Both the position numbers and the translations under genes were made by a program. Positions 1-6,439 of a DNA stretch of 8,595 nt are shown here, piece by piece. Every line of letters begins with the position of its first letter. The first letter of the stretch is position 1. The stretch lies in contig CAKPJO010000066.1 in NCBI GenBank assembly GCA_934162685.1, positions 1 through 8,595 of the forward strand. Direction: 5' to 3'. This DNA is from an uncultured Bacilli bacterium. GTDB taxonomy: Bacteria > Bacillota_I > Bacilli_A > RFN20 > CAG-826. The notes under the pieces were generated by a model that saw nothing but the letters and a program-made list of their open reading frames with translations, was not told the origin of the DNA and searched no databases.

Positions 1-1248
1 TGGTATGGATTTAAAATGTGCAAATATTGTATAAATCCAAATAATTCTAAATACACATGAACTAGTAATAACAATAATAGTTGGTACAATTGTTTTTCCT
101 AAGCCTCTTGAACCGGCAATCGAATTATCCATTAAAGCACAGAATCCATAAGAAAATCCCATAATCATTATTCTTTTCATACCTGCATCAATAACTTCAC
201 TAGAATTAGTAAACAAAGATAAAAATTGTCTTCCAAATACTACCAGTAATAATCCTAAAATTAAGCCAGCACCAAATGAATAAGTTAAACTAACAAGGTA
301 ACTTTTCATTACACGACTTTTATTTTTAGCCCCATAGTTTTGAGCCATAAATGTAGAACAACCAACATAAAACGCTGCCATAACATCATAAATTAAGGCA
401 TCTGCGTTAGCTGCTGCTGAGTTTCCATCAACCATAATCTTAGGTAAACTATTTACACCCGATTGAATAAATAAGTTAGCAATCGCAAATATTGAGTTTT
501 GAAATCCAGCTGGAATACCAAGTTTTAAAACTTGTAAGCCAATATTTTTGTTTAATTTTAAATGTGCAAAGGTTAATTTGTATTCACCTTTAAAACGCAT
601 TATCGAAATAACTATTAATAAGGCAGAGATATATTGAGAAATAATACTTGCTAAAGCTACACCCATAACATCAAGTTTACACACAATTACGAATAATAGA
701 TTTAAAGCAACATTAATAATACCTGAGCAAAGTAAAAAGATTAAAGGACGTCTTGTATTTCCCATTGCACTAAATACTGCATTACCATAGTTAAATATTG
801 CTAAAGCAGGCATGCCTAACATATATATTCTTAAATAGTTTGTCGCGCCTTCAAAGAAAACATCTTGCGTTCCTAAAATACTTAAAAACCAAGGAATAGT
901 AAGTTCGGCGATTAATGTTAATATTAATCCCATGATGATACTTAATACAAAAGATACGTGGATTGTGTCATGAATACTTTGTTGATTTTTTTGTCCAATA
1001 AATTTAGCAAGCAAAGCATTAACACCATTACCTAAACCAATTAAAAAACCAGTAAACAAAGTAACTAATGTTGTTGTAGATCCCACAGCCCCTAAAGAAT
1101 TTGGGCCGCCAAACTTACCAACAACAGCAATATCGGACATATTAAATAAAATTTGTAATACGTTCGTGGCCACTAGTGGTAAAGAAAATAATAATATTTG
1201 TTTCCATAAAGAACCTTTTTCAAAATTTTCACTACTACTTGTCTTCAT
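1..1248 (-). CDS. MATE-family multidrug/cation antiporter (C-terminus beyond the window)
   Basis: This is a polytopic inner-membrane exporter of the MATE family (NorM/DinF superfamily, COG0534), which typically expels drugs or metabolites in exchange for Na+ or H+. The reading frame is open from the ATG at 1248 to the window edge: 416 codons, against about 440-460 for the family, so only the C-terminal tail is missing. The sequence shows the two-fold MatE layout. The first half begins near residue 15 and contains FNMSDIAVVGKFGG (about 35-48) and FLIGLGNGVNALLAKFIGQ (68-86). The second half begins near 240 with LKLGIPAGFQN, followed by AQNYGAKNK (302-310) and GSRGLGKT (379-386). GNTRRPL (163-169) lies at the end of the first half. 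The start is supported by AAAGGA at 1256-1261, 7 nt before the ATG. A terminator and a candidate promoter lie upstream, so it is probably transcribed alone. The substrate cannot be read from the sequence. Confidence 0.93.
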   Translation of the reverse strand, partial: MKTSSSENFEKGSLWKQILLFSLPLVATNVLQILFNMSDIAVVGKFGGPNSLGAVGSTTTLVTLFTGFLIGLGNGVNALLAKFIGQKNQQSIHDTIHVSFVLSIIMGLILTLIAELTIPWFLSILGTQDVFFEGATNYLRIYMLGMPALAIFNYGNAVFSAMGNTRRPLIFLLCSGIINVALNLLFVIVCKLDVMGVALASIISQYISALLIVISIMRFKGEYKLTFAHLKLNKNIGLQVLKLGIPAGFQNSIFAIANLFIQSGVNSLPKIMVDGNSAAANADALIYDVMAAFYVGCSTFMAQNYGAKNKSRVMKSYLVSLTYSFGAGLILGLLLVVFGRQFLSLFTNSSEVIDAGMKRIMIMGFSYGFCALMDNSIAGSRGLGKTIVPTIIVITSSCVFRIIWIYTIFAHFKSIP

Positions 1249-1273
1249 AACTAAATCCTTTCACACAAGCAAT

Positions 1274-1302
1274 GTTTTATCACTTTTTGTTAGTAATTTC
1301 AA
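1274..1302 (-). promoter_or_regulatory. Candidate sigma-A promoter for the MATE gene
   Basis: Read on the minus strand, TTGAAA (1297-1302) and TAAAAC (1274-1279) are separated by exactly 17 bp. They match the -35 consensus at 5 of 6 and the -10 consensus at 4 of 6 positions. Transcription would start near 1266, leaving a short leader that contains the AAAGGA ribosome site. An overlapping alternative is TTGTTG-N17-TGATAA. The placement just after the terminator of the preceding ABC operon supports an independent promoter, but such AT-rich sequence gives many near matches. Confidence 0.4.
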
Positions 1303-1324
1303 CAATAAAACGCTTTAAATCCAT

Positions 1325-1356
1325 AAAAAAATGATGAGAACAATTACTCACCATTT
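1325..1356 (-). terminator. Rho-independent terminator after the ABC exporter operon
   Basis: On the minus strand the arms ATGGTGAG (1347-1354) and CTCATCAT (1331-1338) pair with one G-U wobble around an 8-nt loop. Flanking A-T pairs extend the stem to about 10 bp, and a run of seven T (1331-1325) follows. It lies 20 nt after the permease stop codon, where the end of the two-gene ABC transcript is expected. Confidence 0.85.
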
Positions 1357-1375
1357 ATTATGTTTATTTTAATAT

Positions 1376-2944
1376 TTAGCAAACAATTTCATCGAACCAT
1401 TTTTTGCCTTCTTTGTTTAATACTTGAATCATAATTAGAATGAACAAAATAATAAGAAGCAACGAAATAATAACTGCGATTACTAAACCCATTAAAAAAT
1501 AAAATATGATAAATATACCACATAATACTAAAGCAATAAGCATTTCGGAAAAAGTATAAATCATTATTGATGCAGAATTTTTTATTTCGTTAAAAGATGA
1601 CCAATGCAATCGTGGGTGTTTTAAATTGATTACCAAACCAAATAATCCTAGTGCTAATATGTAGAGTTGCGGATAAATAATTAAATTGATAATATCTAAT
1701 ACATTCATTGGGATAACACATATAATAATTAAACTACTAATGAGTGCAAATATGCCATTAAATATTTGATTTTCAATTAATTTAGCCATGTAATAATCTT
1801 TTTTTCTTATTGGTAAAGTTTTAATAAGCCAAAAACTATCTTTTTCTAAAGATATGGCCATTGTAGTAATTGCCATCATGGCACAAAAGAAACATATTAT
1901 TATTGGCGAAGCACTCTTTATCATATCCACAATTAATGTTGCTTCTGGAGGAACTGTTACATTATTGAAGTTAATTACCACGAATGTAGTCATAATTACT
2001 CCAACAAGTCCACCAGAAAAAGAACTTAATAAAATCAAAGGTACAGAGAATAACAGTTTAAAATCTTTAGAAATTATTGAGGAAACAACTGATTTAGATT
2101 TAACTTCTTTACGATTATATTTACTTCTTGAAAAACTACGATTAAGCATTATATAAAACGCTTCATAAAATTTCGCATATAAGAAGATAACTGTAATAGC
2201 GCTAACAAGCGAACTACCGACAAGCAATAAAAAATAAAGCCATTCATTATTAACAAAGCCACGATATATCCAATCAAACAAGAAAAAGTCACGCATTTTT
2301 GCAACTGCTTTTAAGAAAACTGTTGGGTCTTCTTCACCTGTCCCATTTATATTTAATGTAAAAGATAATACAATAAGTCCAACAAATAATCCAATATACA
2401 AAATAGTAGAAATTATCTTAGCTATTTTAAAACGATTAACTAAAAATGAAATCAAAAATCCAATAACACTAGATACTAATACACCAATTAAAGGAATTAT
2501 TAATAACAAAATCAAGCCAAAAAACAAAAATGAGATATGTGATAAAGAATATAAAACAATTGTTGGTAAAAATAAAATAATTGAGTATACCAATTCTTGT
2601 AAATAAAATATTAATAATTTCGCACTTATAATCGTTTTCTTAGTTATTGGTAAAGGAGTTAATATATTATGGTCTTTATTAGAAAATAACACCATTTGTG
2701 CTCTAAAGATTGTTGTAAAGATAACAAATATTAAAGCAACACTAGCAAATAGTAATGGAAGATATTGTTCCCCGTTAACTTCCTTTAAAATAACATCCAT
2801 ACCTAAAGTATAAAATATGGACAATCCAAAGAATAATATTCCTAGAATTATTAAAGTTATATACGGCTTACGATTATTTTTCTTTGAAAAAGAAGAAAAT
2901 AACTCACTAAACAAAGTTTTAAATACTACACTAAAATTATTCAT
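1376..2944 (-). CDS. ABC-2-type transporter permease (522 aa)
   Basis: This is the membrane subunit of an ABC exporter whose ATPase is encoded immediately upstream. The 522-residue protein is highly hydrophobic, with about a dozen membrane segments (for example near 28-48, 62-86, 113-168, 178-198, 236-256, 300-325, 345-365, 395-415, 420-440 and 460-508). Its size and motifs resemble the large two-halved ABC-2 permeases of Firmicutes (PF16949-like, a family assignment from memory). Two soluble segments share the pattern KD...LPI.KK....AKL, at about 90-110 and 368-389. This suggests internal duplication, with each copy a candidate contact to the ATPase. The ATG lies inside the last codons of the ATPase gene (8-bp overlap), preceded by GGAG 10 nt upstream, so the two are translationally coupled. 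The substrate is unknown; drugs, peptides or lipids are all possible. Confidence 0.85.
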   Translation of the reverse strand: MNNFSVVFKTLFSELFSSFSKKNNRKPYITLIILGILFFGLSIFYTLGMDVILKEVNGEQYLPLLFASVALIFVIFTTIFRAQMVLFSNKDHNILTPLPITKKTIISAKLLIFYLQELVYSIILFLPTIVLYSLSHISFLFFGLILLLIIPLIGVLVSSVIGFLISFLVNRFKIAKIISTILYIGLFVGLIVLSFTLNINGTGEEDPTVFLKAVAKMRDFFLFDWIYRGFVNNEWLYFLLLVGSSLVSAITVIFLYAKFYEAFYIMLNRSFSRSKYNRKEVKSKSVVSSIISKDFKLLFSVPLILLSSFSGGLVGVIMTTFVVINFNNVTVPPEATLIVDMIKSASPIIICFFCAMMAITTMAISLEKDSFWLIKTLPIRKKDYYMAKLIENQIFNGIFALISSLIIICVIPMNVLDIINLIIYPQLYILALGLFGLVINLKHPRLHWSSFNEIKNSASIMIYTFSEMLIALVLCGIFIIFYFLMGLVIAVIISLLLIILFILIMIQVLNKEGKKWFDEIVC

Positions 2945-3647
2945 GGTTAGTCAACTCCAAGAATAATTGTTCTAATGATTCGTCTTTATTCATTGATTCA
3001 AGATTTCCATCATAAACAATTTTACCATTATTAATAATAGCAACATGTTCACATAATTTTTCCACCACTTCTAAAACATGAGAGGAGAAGAAAATAATAT
3101 TTCCTTCACTAACAAATTCTTGCATAATTGTTTTTAAAGTATGGGAGGCAATTGGATCTAAACCCACAAATGGTTCATCCATTACTAATAAATGTGGATG
3201 ATGGATTAAAGACGCTATGACCGCTAATTTTTGTTTCATACCATGAGAATAAGAAGAAATCAAATCATTAAGATTATCTTTAATACCAAATCTTGTCGCG
3301 TAACTTTCTATTTCTTCAACTCTTTTATTTTTATCAACACCAAAAACATCACAAATGAAATTTAAATATTTAATTCCCGATAAATGTTCATATAAATCTG
3401 GATTATCGGGAATATAAGCTAAAGCTTTCTTAAATTCCATCTCGTTATCTTTCATAGTCATATTATTAAAAATAATTTCACCACTATCAAAATTATTTAA
3501 ACCAACAATTGATTTAATTAAAGTTGATTTGCCAGCACCATTTGGCCCAATAAAGCCGAATATTTCGCCATCTTCAATAACTAAGTTAATATTATCATTC
3601 GCAACTTTGTTATTATATTTTTTTGTTACATTTTTTATTTCTAGCAT
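2937..3647 (-). CDS. ABC transporter ATP-binding protein (236 aa)
   Basis: This cytoplasmic nucleotide-binding subunit powers the adjacent ABC-2 permease. All core motifs are present (numbering from the chosen ATG): Walker A GPNGAGKST at 34-42, signature SYSHGMKQK at 132-140, Walker B LLVMDEP at 153-159, D-loop GLDP at 162-165 and H-loop SSH at 188-190. The Q-loop position reads YIPDNP (78-83), with Asp where Gln is usual; as I recall, this is common in ABC-2 drug or peptide exporter ATPases and is not a defect. The frame can be opened nine bases earlier at a GTG (3656), but that GTG is part of the Shine-Dalgarno sequence TGAGGTG, which sits 6 nt before the ATG at 3647; the protein then starts MLEIKNV, typical of the family. 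It is the first gene of a two-gene operon and overlaps the permease by 8 bp. Confidence 0.93.
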   Translation of the reverse strand: MLEIKNVTKKYNNKVANDNINLVIEDGEIFGFIGPNGAGKSTLIKSIVGLNNFDSGEIIFNNMTMKDNEMEFKKALAYIPDNPDLYEHLSGIKYLNFICDVFGVDKNKRVEEIESYATRFGIKDNLNDLISSYSHGMKQKLAVIASLIHHPHLLVMDEPFVGLDPIASHTLKTIMQEFVSEGNIIFFSSHVLEVVEKLCEHVAIINNGKIVYDGNLESMNKDESLEQLFLELTNHE

Positions 3648-3653
3648 TGTTTT

Positions 3654-3660
3654 CACCTCA
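3654..3660 (-). promoter_or_regulatory. Shine-Dalgarno site selecting the ABC ATPase start
   Basis: TGAGGTG on the minus strand lies 6 nt before the ATG at 3647-3645. Its last three bases are the GTG at 3656-3654 that would give a longer protein. A ribosome site cannot also be the start codon, so the ATG is preferred. Confidence 0.8.
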
Positions 3661-3666
3661 AAGATT

Positions 3667-3695
3667 ATTAAACACTTTTAATATGGTTAAGTAAA
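3667..3695 (-). promoter_or_regulatory. Candidate promoter for the ABC exporter operon
   Basis: On the minus strand, TTTACT (3690-3695, 4 of 6 to consensus) and TTTAAT (3667-3672, 5 of 6) are separated by 17 bp. Transcription would begin around 3660, leaving a very short leader before the start at 3647. It lies between the preceding terminator and the ATPase gene. No operator-like dyad was seen nearby. The match is modest in AT-rich sequence. Confidence 0.35.
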
Positions 3696-3713
3696 GTAAA
3701 ATTAAGTCGATTT

Positions 3714-3752
3714 ATAAAAATAGAGATAATCTAATGCGACTATCTCTATTTA
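3714..3752 (-). terminator. Rho-independent terminator of the metal-resistance operon
   Basis: On the minus strand AATAGAGATA (3741-3750) pairs perfectly over 10 bp with TATCTCTATT (3719-3728) around a 12-nt loop. It is followed by a T-run (3720-3716) and lies 20 nt after the ATPase stop codon. Further A-T pairing on both flanks makes it nearly symmetrical, but the only adjacent genes are on the minus strand. Confidence 0.85.
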
Positions 3753-3770
3753 TAAATTTAGACTAATTGT

Positions 3771-5672
3771 TTAATATTTACTATTAACGCGCATTGCGTT
3801 TAATATGGCAAGTACCGCAACACCTACATCACCAAATACAGCAATCCACATATTAGTTATACCAAATGCTGATAGAATTAAAATAATGATTTTAACTCCT
3901 AAAGCAAAGATGATATTTTCATAAACAATACGCATTGTTTTTTTAGCAACTTTCTTAGCTTCAACAATTCCGTTAAGATTATCATCCATTAAGACAATAT
4001 CACTGGCTTCAATTGCGGCATCAGAACCAACGCCACCCATAGCGATACCAATATCTGCACGCATTAATGATGGAGCGTCGTTAATACCATCACCAACGAA
4101 ACAAAGAACTTCTTTTTCTTTTTTATCTTTCATAAGTCCTTCAATGGCTTCTACTTTATTTTGTGGTAATAAGTTTGCTTTGTAATTTGTTAATGGTAAC
4201 ATACTAGCAACATTTTTAGCAATATTTTCATTATCACCTGTTAACATAACAGTTTTAATTCCCATCTTATTTAATTCTGGTAATACCGATATTGCATCTT
4301 CTTTGATTTCATCATTAATTAATATTGAACCAACAAATTCATTATTATGTGCCACATAAAGAATAGTGCCTACCTCATTTAATTCTTCATATTTAATATT
4401 AGCGTTATTCATTAATTTATAATTACCAACTAATATGATTTCATCTCCATTAACTGCTTTAATACCTTCTCCAGCAACATTTGTTAGAACATATTTATTA
4501 GCAATTTCCGGAACTTTAACTAATTCTTTAATTGATAAAGCGATTGGGTGCGAAGAATCTTTTTCCGCAATCGCCGCTAAATTAAGTATTTCTTCTTTTT
4601 TATTATCAGGGAACACCTTACTAATTTTGAAATTACCTTTAGTCAATGTACCAGTTTTATCAAATACAAATATTGAGGCATTATTAAATTGTTCTAAGTA
4701 GTTTGATCCTTTAACAAGTACACCTTTTTTTGATGTGGCTCCTAATCCAGCAAAGAAAGATAATGGAATTGAAATAACTAAGGCACATGGACAAGATACA
4801 ACTAAGAAACTAAGTCCACGATAAATCCAAGTTGACCATTCACCCGTAATAATACTAGGAACTAGCATTAATAAAGCCGCTAAACCAACAACAATTGGTG
4901 TATAATATTGTGCAAATTTTGTAATAAAGTTTTCAGTTTTAGACTTTTGACTTGAAGCATTTTCTACCAATTCAAGAATCTTACTTACTGTTGAATCATA
5001 GAATGCTTTTGTTACTTTGATTTCAATCGTGGAAGTTAAGTTAATAACACCACTTATGATTTCTTCATTTTCTTCAACATCACTAGGTAATGATTCACCC
5101 GTTAATGATTTTGTATCAAGCGAAGTTTTACCTTTAACAATAATTCCATCAAGTGGTACTTTTTCACCTGGATTAATAACAATAATATCGCCAACTTTAA
5201 CTTCTTCTGGTCCAACAGTAACTACTTCGTTACCTCTTTTCACATTAGCGTAATCAGGTCTAATATCCATTAAACTTGTAATGGATTTACGTGACTTATT
5301 AACCGCATAGCTTTGGAAAAATTCACCAACTTGATAAAAGAGTAAAACAGCACAGCCTTCATCAAATCCTTCGATTTCTTGACCAGTACAACCACGATAA
5401 ATTGCTAAGCCAAACGCTCCAAATGTAGCCACAACCATCAAGAAGTTTTCATCAAGCATTTCGCCATGAATAATATTTCTAAATGCTTTAAATACAACAT
5501 CATATCCAATAATAATATAGATAGTTAAATAAAGAATAAATGGAAATAACCAACTAAATGGTGCACTAAATATTGAAGATAATGTAAATATTTTATCTAA
5601 AGTAAAGACAATAGCAAACAAAGATAGAGCAACAATAATGCGTGTTAATGTTTTCTTTTGTTTTTTAGACAT
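3771..5672 (-). CDS. cadA: P1B-2-type heavy-metal ATPase, Zn/Cd/Pb exporter without an N-terminal HMA domain
   Basis: This membrane pump exports divalent soft metals (Zn, Cd or Pb) from the cytoplasm using ATP. Visible landmarks are the actuator TGES (191-194), the membrane metal site SCPCALV (C294 and C296), phosphorylation motif DKTGTLT (D338), nucleotide-domain SHP (374-376), LTGD (477-480) and hinge GDGINDAP (528-535). K594 and D615 (in GDVGVAVLAILNAMR) match the Lys and Asp that, with CPC, define Zn/Cd/Pb pumps such as ZntA and CadA; copper pumps have different residues there. E117 in VGEFF probably matches the conserved exit-path Glu. At 633 residues it is shorter than typical CadA (about 700 or more) because membrane helices begin near residue 10, with no metal-binding domain; that domain is encoded by the gene 8 nt upstream. 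AGGTG (5678-5682) overlaps that gene's stop codon, suggesting coupled translation. The exact metal is inferred. Confidence 0.95.
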   Translation of the reverse strand: MSKKQKKTLTRIIVALSLFAIVFTLDKIFTLSSIFSAPFSWLFPFILYLTIYIIIGYDVVFKAFRNIIHGEMLDENFLMVVATFGAFGLAIYRGCTGQEIEGFDEGCAVLLFYQVGEFFQSYAVNKSRKSITSLMDIRPDYANVKRGNEVVTVGPEEVKVGDIIVINPGEKVPLDGIIVKGKTSLDTKSLTGESLPSDVEENEEIISGVINLTSTIEIKVTKAFYDSTVSKILELVENASSQKSKTENFITKFAQYYTPIVVGLAALLMLVPSIITGEWSTWIYRGLSFLVVSCPCALVISIPLSFFAGLGATSKKGVLVKGSNYLEQFNNASIFVFDKTGTLTKGNFKISKVFPDNKKEEILNLAAIAEKDSSHPIALSIKELVKVPEIANKYVLTNVAGEGIKAVNGDEIILVGNYKLMNNANIKYEELNEVGTILYVAHNNEFVGSILINDEIKEDAISVLPELNKMGIKTVMLTGDNENIAKNVASMLPLTNYKANLLPQNKVEAIEGLMKDKKEKEVLCFVGDGINDAPSLMRADIGIAMGGVGSDAAIEASDIVLMDDNLNGIVEAKKVAKKTMRIVYENIIFALGVKIIILILSAFGITNMWIAVFGDVGVAVLAILNAMRVNSKY

Positions 5673-5680
5673 ATTAACAC

Positions 5681-5899
5681 CTACTTTTTAATTGAGCAAT
5701 CAGGTTCAACTCTAGCAATTGTTTTAGCTACTTTCTTCATAACTTCATCAAATTTGCCATCATCAATATCGATAGTAAGTTTTTGCATCATGAAGCTAAC
5801 ATTAACATAGTTAACGCCAGGAATACTAGCGATTTCCCTTTCAATTTTTGCTGCACAGTTTGCGCAATCCAAATCTTCTAATTCAAATACTTTTCTCAT
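5681..5899 (-). CDS. Free-standing HMA heavy-metal-binding protein (72 aa)
   Basis: This is a small cytoplasmic metal-binding domain of the HMA (CopZ-like ferredoxin fold) family. The core reads LEDLDCANCAAKIE, with the CxxC pair at C12 and C15. The Asp before the first Cys, as in the N-terminal domains of CadA/ZntA pumps (LDCANCA), favours divalent Zn/Cd over copper, whose carriers usually read MTCxxC. The helix-strand continuation (REIASIPGVNYVNVSFMMQKLTIDID) fits the family and its length of about 70 residues. A frame opens seven codons earlier (5920), but AAGGGAG at 5908-5914 lies 8 nt before the ATG at 5899, so the shorter start is chosen. It lies between the ArsR-type regulator and an ATPase lacking this domain, so it probably delivers metal to, or regulates, that pump. 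It could instead act as a buffer. Confidence 0.9.
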   Translation of the reverse strand: MRKVFELEDLDCANCAAKIEREIASIPGVNYVNVSFMMQKLTIDIDDGKFDEVMKKVAKTIARVEPDCSIKK

Positions 5900-5907
5900 A
5901 ATAGTGT

Positions 5908-5914
5908 CTCCCTT
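5908..5914 (-). promoter_or_regulatory. Shine-Dalgarno site selecting the HMA protein start
   Basis: AAGGGAG on the minus strand lies 8 nt before the ATG at 5899-5897. The longer alternative start at 5920 would place this site inside the coding sequence, and I see no comparable site before 5920. Confidence 0.8.
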
Positions 5915-5917
5915 CAA

Positions 5918-5939
5918 CATTTGAGCAAATTTTCAAATG
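5918..5939 (-). promoter_or_regulatory. Operator-like inverted repeat between the regulator and HMA genes
   Basis: A perfect 7-bp dyad, CATTTGA-N8-TCAAATG (same on both strands), stands just upstream of the HMA ribosome site. On the plus strand, 5918-5936 matches 6344-6362 (the operator in front of the regulator) at 15 of 19 positions, including the CATTTGA and TTCAA arms and a shared inner CAA. It may be a second binding site for the same repressor. Alternatively it could act as an RNA hairpin. No convincing promoter accompanies it. Confidence 0.5.
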
Positions 5940-5950
5940 ACTTTGTTTTT

Positions 5951-5970
5951 AAAAACAGGTCTAGCCTGTT
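5951..5970 (-). terminator. Weak intergenic hairpin with T-run, possible attenuator
   Basis: On the minus strand AACAGG (5965-5970) pairs with CCTGTT (5954-5959) around a 5-nt loop, ending in five T (5955-5951). It begins one base after the regulator's stop codon. A palindrome GTTTTTAAAAAC (5945-5956) overlaps its end. The stem is only 6 bp, so it would stop at most part of transcription, perhaps setting the ratio of regulator to pump, or protecting an mRNA end. Confidence 0.4.
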
Positions 5971-5971
5971 A

Positions 5972-6328
5972 TTAATCTTCATTAATATGTGATAAACCAC
6001 ATTCAAATATCTTAGCAACATGATCATCATCTAATGAATACATGACTTCTTTTCCCATCTTAGTGGCTTTCACAAGTTTGGCAGTTCTTAAGACTCGTAA
6101 TTGATGCGATACCGCGGACACTGTCATATTTAGAATTTCTGCAATATCACAAACACATAAATCACGAACTTCTAAACAACTCATAATTCTTGCTCTTGTC
6201 GCATCACCAAACACTTTAAACAAATCAGATAATGCTTCTACTTGTTTATCCTCTGGCAAATGTTCACGAACATTATTAACAAGTTCTTCATGGTTCTTAA
6301 GCGCTTGCTTATTAGATTCATCGTTCAT
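5972..6328 (-). CDS. ArsR/SmtB-family metal-sensing repressor (CadC/CzrA-like, 118 aa)
   Basis: This winged-helix dimeric repressor releases DNA when it binds metal, and probably controls the HMA and ATPase genes and itself. The recognition region is CDIAEILNMTVSAVSHQLRVLRTAKLV (60-86), followed by the beta wing (about 87-99). The alpha5 metal site DxHx10HxxE is complete: D101, H103, H114 and E117, the same numbers as in plasmid pI258 CadC and equivalent to the Zn site of SmtB and CzrA. The alpha3 motif LCVCD keeps C58, C60 and D61. The two N-terminal Cys that complete the CadC Cd/Pb site (C7, C11) are Lys here, though H13 and H23 are nearby. Zn (or Co) sensing is therefore more likely than CadC-type Cd sensing; this is inference. 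A frame opens ten codons earlier (6358), inside the operator, but GGAGG 7 nt before the ATG at 6328 decides the start. Confidence 0.93.
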   Translation of the reverse strand: MNDESNKQALKNHEELVNNVREHLPEDKQVEALSDLFKVFGDATRARIMSCLEVRDLCVCDIAEILNMTVSAVSHQLRVLRTAKLVKATKMGKEVMYSLDDDHVAKIFECGLSHINED

Positions 6329-6335
6329 AATATCG

Positions 6336-6341
6336 CCTCCA
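6336..6341 (-). promoter_or_regulatory. Shine-Dalgarno site selecting the ArsR regulator start
   Basis: TGGAGG on the minus strand, 7 nt before the ATG at 6328-6326, is the strongest ribosome site in the window. It excludes the longer start at 6358, which would put the site inside the gene. Confidence 0.85.
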
Positions 6342-6346
6342 TTCAT

Positions 6347-6370
6347 TTGAACAATCATTCAATCGTTCAA
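6347..6370 (-). promoter_or_regulatory. ArsR/SmtB-type operator of the metal-resistance operon
   Basis: The plus strand shows TGAA-N6-TTCA at 6348-6361, the spacing known for SmtB-type operators, extended by a T-A pair to 6347-6362. It is nested in a second perfect dyad, TTGAAC-N12-GTTCAA (6347-6370), so two TTCAA half-sites lie 8 bp apart. The site begins about 2-3 bp after the expected transcription start (near 6372), so a bound repressor would block initiation or early elongation. The adjacent ArsR-family regulator is the obvious ligand; this is inferred from position and pattern. Confidence 0.75.
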
Positions 6371-6378
6371 CTAACTAT

Positions 6379-6406
6379 ATTATATTCACAATAAATTTTT
6401 TGTCAA
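6379..6406 (-). promoter_or_regulatory. Strong sigma-A promoter of the metal-resistance operon
   Basis: On the minus strand a perfect TTGACA (6401-6406) and a perfect TATAAT (6379-6384) are separated by 16 bp, one short of the optimum. Transcription should start near 6372, just before the operator. A full-consensus promoter followed by an operator is the expected design for a strong gene set kept silent by a repressor. Confidence 0.88.
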
Positions 6407-6439
6407 CTATTTATGAGAATGTTTTTTTGTTATAGTAAT

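Noticed and set aside
1262..1375. Riboswitch ahead of the MATE gene (some MATE genes have guanidine or other riboswitches)
   Set aside because: After removing the upstream terminator and the promoter, only about 18 nt of leader remain, too short for an aptamer.
5900..5971. An independent promoter for the HMA and ATPase genes
   Set aside because: I found no -35/-10 pair with acceptable spacing that leaves the ribosome site and start codon on the transcript; the operon promoter at 6379-6406 suffices.
6326..6358. Longer start for the ArsR-type regulator (ATG at 6358, ten extra residues)
   Set aside because: It begins inside the operator, and GGAGG would lie within the coding sequence. The inner ATG has ideal spacing and gives residue numbering identical to CadC.
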